Source: Kytococcus aerolatus (GTDB lineage Bacteria > Actinomycetota > Actinomycetes > Actinomycetales > Dermatophilaceae). Taken from it: a stretch of DNA of 64,000 bases. The notes under the pieces were generated by a model. The model was not told where the DNA came from. It searched no databases and was given only the letters and a program-made list of their open reading frames with translations. The translations under genes were made by a program, and so were the position numbers. This document shows, one piece after another, positions 60,053 through 64,000 of this stretch. The DNA lies in assembly GCF_900187395.1 (NCBI RefSeq), contig NZ_FYEZ01000001.1, forward strand, positions 558,001 through 622,000, written 5' to 3'. Within the stretch, counting starts at the first letter, position 1. Each line of letters opens with the position of its first letter.

Positions 60053-61378
60053 TGCCCTCCTCCGTCGCGCCCCGCCCCCCGGTGGACCCCGGGCCGGACG
60101 TCGCCCAGGCTGCCGCCGGGGCGGTGGACGCGTGGGACATGACCGCGCGGATCGAGGCGGCCGGCGTCACCGACCGCACGGCGCGCGCACTGTGGGGGCA
60201 CCCGGACGTCTTCTCCGTGGCCGAGGAGATCTACGCAGAGCAGGAGGCCCCGCCCACCCGGCGGCACGCCATGGTGCAGCGGCGGCTCATGACCGCCTCC
60301 CTGCGGCGGGCCCTGCTCATCGTGGCGTGCGCGCTGCTCTCGGCCGCGGTCCAGCACGCCCTGGGCATCTCGGTGCTGGCGATGGGCACGGCCGGCGGGT
60401 TGGGGTGGGTCGCCGGTCAGACCGTGGCCGGGACCTCCTGGCACGCCCTGGGTGCCGGCCAGCCCCAGCGCGCGCTCGACGTGGGCTGGTGGCTGGCCCA
60501 GCGGCTGGGGCAGGGCAGCCTGGTGCTGGTCCTGCTGTACGCCACGCTGGTCCCGGACCGGGTGGAGATGGTGCTGGTCTGCCTGGGGTGGATGGTGCTG
60601 ACCTGTTGTCTGTCCCTGTTGCTGGTGGTCAACCGCTACGGCGGCGCGCTACTGGCCTGCGGGGCCGCGGCCGGGCTGGCATGGCTCCTGCAGTGGCCGC
60701 TGGACGGGCGGGCCGAGCAGTGGGCCGTGGCCGGCGTCGCCCTCACCTGCGTGCTGGGGGTGGCCTGCGCCGTGGTGCTCCGCACCACCCACGTCTGGCG
60801 GGTGCCCGCGCCCACCGGCACCGAGGCCCGCGCCGCGGTGCCTCCCCTGCTGCAGGCGCTGGTGCTGGTGGTGGCCCTCCTGCTGGCCCTGAACGCGGCC
60901 CCCGCGAACGCGACCACCGCGATGGTCGCGGGTATCGTCGGGGCCATGTGCCTGCTGGACCCGTGGATCACCGGCGTCCGGGTGAGCCTCGCGAACGTCG
61001 CCCACCGGAGCACGTCCCTGGGGTGGTCCCGCAGCGCCGCGTGGTCGCTGGTGCTGGCCACCTCCGTGGCCACCGCACTGGTCTGCGCCGGAGCCGTGCT
61101 GCTGGCCGCCCCCCCTCCTGCAGATCCCTTCCCCCGGGGCGCGGGGGGCCGCCTACGCCGCGGCCGGGTTCGGCGTGCCGGCGGCCCTCTCGGCCCTGCT
61201 GGCGGCGTTCGGTGACAAGTGGGGTCCCCTGGTCCCCGCCGTCGGCGCCCTGGTGACCGCCTGGGCGGCCCTGGCGCTGGACCGGGCCCTGTGGGTGGTG
61301 GTGGTCGCCGCCCTGTGCACCGCGGTGAGCCTGCTGTACAGCATCCGCCACTTCCACGACGCGCGGGTGTTCGTGTGA
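60052..61378 (+). pseudogene. PelG-like membrane protein, frameshifted at a run of seven C
   Basis: The product would have about 441 residues and some 12 transmembrane helices, close to PelG, the membrane partner of PelF. The reading frame from ATG 60052 is open through about 355 codons, then diverges after LLAAP into an Arg/Gly-rich tail (RGAGGRLRRGRVRRAGG). If one C of the run 61109-61115 is removed, it continues LLQIPSPGARGAAYAAAGFG and further hydrophobic helices to IRHFHDARVFV and TGA 61378. That TGA overlaps the next gene as GTGA, which shows that the second frame is the true end. Real mutation, phase variation or sequence error cannot be told apart here. Confidence 0.8.
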
Positions 61379-62079
61379 CCACGCCGGAGCACGTCCGGGT
61401 GCCCCGCCCCGCGCCGGGGTGGCCGCTGTACGCCCACCCCGTCACCCACCCCGCCGTGTGGGAGCGCGCCACCGCGATGGCGGCCAGCTGGCGGCAGTGG
61501 GGCGACGGCCTGGTGGTGGTCAACGTCCACGACGGTCCCGGTGACCAGCGGTCGTGGCAGGCCTACCAGCCCGCCCTCTGTGCCCTCACGACGGCGGCCC
61601 CCGCCCCCTGCGTCGCGGGGTACGTGCACACCGGGTGGGGGCTCCGAGCCGTCGAGGCGGTGCTGGCGGACGCCGCCACCTGGCGACAGCGTGACGGGCT
61701 GCGCACGCTCATGCTGGACGAGTGGTGCAGCGGCGACGAGCACCCCGAGCAGGTGGACCGCTCGCTGCGCATGCTCGAGCTCCTGCGGCCCGACTGGGAG
61801 CGGGTGGTGATCAACCCCGGGCGCCGGCTGGACCCCGGGTACGCCCGCCGCCTGGATGGCCTGGTCGACGCCGCCTGCACCGCTGAGGAGTCCAGCAGCG
61901 CCACCCCTCCGGAGCCGGAGCCGGGTCACCTGCCGGACGGTGCCCTGCGGTGGACCCTGGTGCACTCCGCCCCGCAGGGACGTGCGGTCCCCGGCGTGCT
62001 CGGGGCGGACCTGGCGTGGTGCACCGCCTCAGCCCCACCCCACCCCTGGGACGGTAGCGGCTCGGCCACGGCGCCGTGA
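61375..62079 (+). CDS. Spherulin-4/GH135 (Sph3-like) glycoside hydrolase
   Basis: A 234-residue protein. YAHPVTHPAVWERA, LVVVNVHDGPGD, CVAGYVHTGWG and LMLDEWCSGDE match the spherulin-4 family, a TIM-barrel in which Aspergillus Sph3 (GH135) cleaves galactosaminogalactan; a related barrel forms the hydrolase half of PelA. No signal peptide is visible, which is odd for an enzyme that should meet an exported polymer. GTG 61375 overlaps the PelG-like stop. Its 3' end overlaps the convergent ctaG by 154 bases. Confidence 0.75.
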   Translation: MTTPEHVRVPRPAPGWPLYAHPVTHPAVWERATAMAASWRQWGDGLVVVNVHDGPGDQRSWQAYQPALCALTTAAPAPCVAGYVHTGWGLRAVEAVLADAATWRQRDGLRTLMLDEWCSGDEHPEQVDRSLRMLELLRPDWERVVINPGRRLDPGYARRLDGLVDAACTAEESSSATPPEPEPGHLPDGALRWTLVHSAPQGRAVPGVLGADLAWCTASAPPHPWDGSGSATAP

Positions 62080-62942
62080 TCCCGCCCGGGGCGGGGCCGG
62101 GGGCCAGGGACACGCCACGCCCGCTCCCGGGGGTGGGGGCGCCAGGTGCTGACCATGGCCAGGGCCAGCAGCAGCTCGGCGATGTCCCCGGCGTAGGACA
62201 TGAGGTCGGCGCCGGCCCGCAGGTCGTCGGCGGGTGCCTGCACGTGCGGCAGCACCCCGGCGTACACCAGCTGGGCAAGCACCGCGTGGCCGGCGACGGC
62301 CACCCCCAACACCACCAGCCGCGCGGGCACCGAGGGACGGTGCGGGGCAGGATCCGGCCCGGCCATGGAGGACGCGAACAGGTAGCCCGCCAAGAAGAAG
62401 TGCAGGTGCACCACGTGGTGCAGGGCCGGTTGCTCGGTGGTGGCCTGGTACAGGGGCGCCAGGTACAGCAGGTAGAGCCCGCCGACGTTCAGCACCAGCG
62501 CGGTCACCGGGTGGGCGAGCACCCCCAGGGGGGCCGAGCCCAGCAGACGCCCCAGGACCCGGGCACGGCGCTGCGGCAGCGAGCGCAGCAGCAGCGTGAC
62601 CGGGGCGCCCAGCACGAGGGCCAGCGGCGCGTACATGCCGATGAGCAGGTGCTGGTACATGTGGGCGGCGAAGGAGCCGTGGGGCAAGGGGATGAGGGCC
62701 GGCACCAGGCCGGCCACCAGCAGCGCGCAGCCGGCGGAGAAGCTGGCCACCCGCCAGCCGCTCCACCCACGGTGCTCCCGCCGCCGGAGCAGGGACAGCA
62801 CCAGGTAGCCGACCGCGACGGCCACCACCACCGCCACCGGTCCCACGACGGCCCAGTCGGTGCCGGAGCCCGCGGGGTGCGCGTGGCCGCCGTGCCCAGG
62901 GTCCGTGCCGGGGTGCAGGCCCCTGACGGGGTACAGGCTCAC
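61926..62942 (-). CDS. ctaG: Cytochrome c oxidase assembly protein, CtaG/caa3 type
   Basis: A 338-residue membrane protein with about seven helices. It has HMYQHLLIGMYAPLALVLGAPVTLLLR, LHHVVHLHFFLAGYLFASSM and SYAGDIAELLLALAMV, the His-rich helices of the CtaG_caa3 family that helps insert copper into cytochrome oxidase. GTG 62942 overlaps the stop of the DUF2243 gene (GTGA). The last 80 residues are low-complexity and overlap the opposing hydrolase gene, so the functional end may be near residue 270. Confidence 0.85.
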   Translation of the reverse strand: MSLYPVRGLHPGTDPGHGGHAHPAGSGTDWAVVGPVAVVVAVAVGYLVLSLLRRREHRGWSGWRVASFSAGCALLVAGLVPALIPLPHGSFAAHMYQHLLIGMYAPLALVLGAPVTLLLRSLPQRRARVLGRLLGSAPLGVLAHPVTALVLNVGGLYLLYLAPLYQATTEQPALHHVVHLHFFLAGYLFASSMAGPDPAPHRPSVPARLVVLGVAVAGHAVLAQLVYAGVLPHVQAPADDLRAGADLMSYAGDIAELLLALAMVSTWRPHPRERAWRVPGPRPRPGRDHGAVAEPLPSQGWGGAEAVHHARSAPSTPGTARPCGAECTRVHRRAPSGR

Positions 62943-63502
62943 GGCCGGGCGGAGGCTGCCGCGGGCTCGGCCGGACGGCCCCCACGCTGCAGCAGCCACC
63001 CGCCCAGCACGAGCAGCGCGCCGAGGGCGAGGAAGGCGAGGTCGGCCACCGTCTGGTACCGGCCGCTGATGACGTGGTGGATGCCCAGCAGGTGGTGGTC
63101 CACCACCCCCTCCACCAGGTTGAACAGCCCCCAGCCCACGAGGATCCACCCCCACAGCACCCGGGAGGCCCAGACCCGGCCGCGCGCGTGGGACACCCGG
63201 GCATAGAGGACGCCCAGGCCGGCGAGCACCGCCAACCAGGTGGCGGTGTGGAACAGCCCGTCCCACAGCGTGTTCATCTGCAGGCCGTGGACGGAGGTGA
63301 CCGGGTAGGAGCCGATGTCGACGTTCGCGCTCTCGGAAGCGCTGAGCATGTGGTGCTACTGCAGAATCTGGTGCAGCAGGATGCCGTCGAGGAACCCGCC
63401 CAGTCCCACCCCCAGCAGGATGCCGGGGAGCTGGATGCTGGGCGGTTGGTCGTCCGCACGGGCCTGACCGACGGTGCTGCCGGTGTCAGTGGAGGGGATC
63501 AT
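62939..63502 (-). pseudogene. DUF2243 membrane protein interrupted by an in-frame TAG
   Basis: From ATG 63502 (GGGAGAGC upstream) the frame reads LGVGLGGFLDGILLHQILQ, then TAG at codon 49 (63358-63356), then HHMLSASESANVDIGSYPVT on to 187 codons. The family consensus at this point is HQILQWHHM, so a single TGG-to-TAG change explains the stop. Four hydrophobic helices and LVEGVVDHHLLGIHHV follow. DUF2243 genes are often next to ctaG, as here (GTGA overlap). A restart at ATG 63349 would give a 136-residue product lacking the first helix. Confidence 0.88.
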
Positions 63503-63645
63503 GGTGCTCTCCCGGTGCTGGTGGGACCCCGACCGCCGACCGGCCCGGGCGCTGCCCCTGCCACGCTACTCCTGCTGGGAGTGGCGCGGGTTGAGACGTA
63601 ACGGCTTTGGAGGTTCCCCCGGCGGCGGGCCAGGAGGATCACCAC

Positions 63646-63651
63646 TAGACT
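63646..63651 (+). promoter_or_regulatory. -10 element TAGACT, leaderless start of the last gene
   Basis: TAGACT lies six bases before GTG 63658. Confidence 0.5.
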
Positions 63652-63657
63652 CGCGGC

Positions 63658-64000
63658 GTGAGTCAGACCCTGCCCACCCTGCCCACCCCGCGCGGCCTGC
63701 TCTCCGGAACCGTGGTCGCGCTCCTGGGAACGGACCCGCACCAGAAGGGGCCAGAGGACCGGGCCGCCCTGGCCGAGGCCCTCACCGCCGCCGACTCCCT
63801 GGCGGGGACGGCGGTGCTCCAGGACGAGGACGCGTTGCTGGCCCTGTGGACCCTGCAGGGGCTGGCATACCACGGTTTCGACGGCGTCGACGGTCGGTGG
63901 GAGGTGGACCACCGCCTCGTGCACCTGCGGGTGGCCCTGGAGGACGCCCTCGAGCGGGCGTTGCGCCCCCTCATCGAGCCGGCCGTGGCCCGGCATCTGG
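63658..64000 (+). CDS. Iron-containing redox enzyme family protein, N-terminal part
   Basis: 114 codons of a gene that runs off the window. It begins GTG AGT CAG (MSQTLPTLPTPRGLLSG). LWTLQGLAYHGFDGVDGRWE and VHLRVALEDALERALRPLI resemble the start of heme-oxygenase-like iron-containing redox enzymes of actinobacteria. The iron ligands would lie in the missing part. Start chosen for the TAGACT element six bases upstream. Family call is tentative. Confidence 0.6.
   Translation, partial: MSQTLPTLPTPRGLLSGTVVALLGTDPHQKGPEDRAALAEALTAADSLAGTAVLQDEDALLALWTLQGLAYHGFDGVDGRWEVDHRLVHLRVALEDALERALRPLIEPAVARHL

Overview
The window is a high-GC actinobacterial chromosome segment, probably from the order Micrococcales. 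Evidence: a translation/termination block with the actinobacterial order argS ... rho-rpmE-prfA-prmC-sua5-glyA, a fused Kgd-type 2-oxoglutarate decarboxylase/dehydrogenase, a SigR/RsrA zinc anti-sigma pair, a nickel superoxide dismutase, and many genes with a TAnnnT -10 element only 6-7 nt before the start codon (leaderless transcripts). The genes that usually lie between argS and rho in this phylum (lysA-hom-thrC-thrB) are absent here, which would fit an amino-acid-requiring organism such as Kytococcus; the genus is only a guess.

Layout. 0-12 kb: housekeeping block, mostly on the minus strand (glyA partial, sua5, prmC, prfA, rpmE, rho, argS), interrupted by a pentapeptide-repeat protein, an NfeD/SPFH pair and a xi-class GST, and closed by tRNA-Arg(CCG). 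12-17.3 kb: a Tat-exported PhoX-type protein, a DUF559 nuclease-like gene flanked on both sides by REPIN-like inverted repeats, and an ABC exporter. 17.4-27.4 kb: kgd, a GNAT enzyme, a degenerate SGNH protein, a SodX-like S26 protease, a cupin, a membrane CapD-type dehydratase, nickel SOD and a CysQ-type phosphatase. 27.3-31 kb: two tandem membrane HD proteins behind a 30-aa peptide gene, then rsrA-sigR.

31-55 kb is a large polysaccharide locus. The plus-strand arm holds a sugar aminotransferase, CapE-CapF-CapG (UDP-L-FucNAc synthesis), a sulfotransferase, a glycosyltransferase, a polysaccharide deacetylase, a second sulfotransferase and a Wzx flippase. A decayed ISL3 element separates it from the minus-strand arm: galE, nucleotidyltransferase, glycosyltransferase, sulfotransferase, initiating sugar transferase, then cysD-cysN, a beta-helix lipoprotein, another sulfotransferase and a Wzy polymerase. 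cysC and a TauE-type permease run oppositely inside it. Four sulfotransferases beside a full PAPS-generating set (cysD, cysN, cysC), with CysQ 18 kb away and no APS/PAPS or sulfite reductase in view, argue that the cell makes a sulfated surface polysaccharide.

55-62 kb carries a second polysaccharide system resembling a bacterial counterpart of the Pel/galactosaminogalactan pathways: galE, an exported Agd3/CE18-like deacetylase, a PelF-like glycosyltransferase, a PelG-like membrane protein (frameshifted at a run of seven C) and a spherulin-4/GH135-like hydrolase. An insertion-sequence remnant and a truncated acetyltransferase lie between the two galE paralogs. 62-64 kb: CtaG, a DUF2243 membrane gene with an in-frame TAG, and the start of an iron-containing redox enzyme gene.
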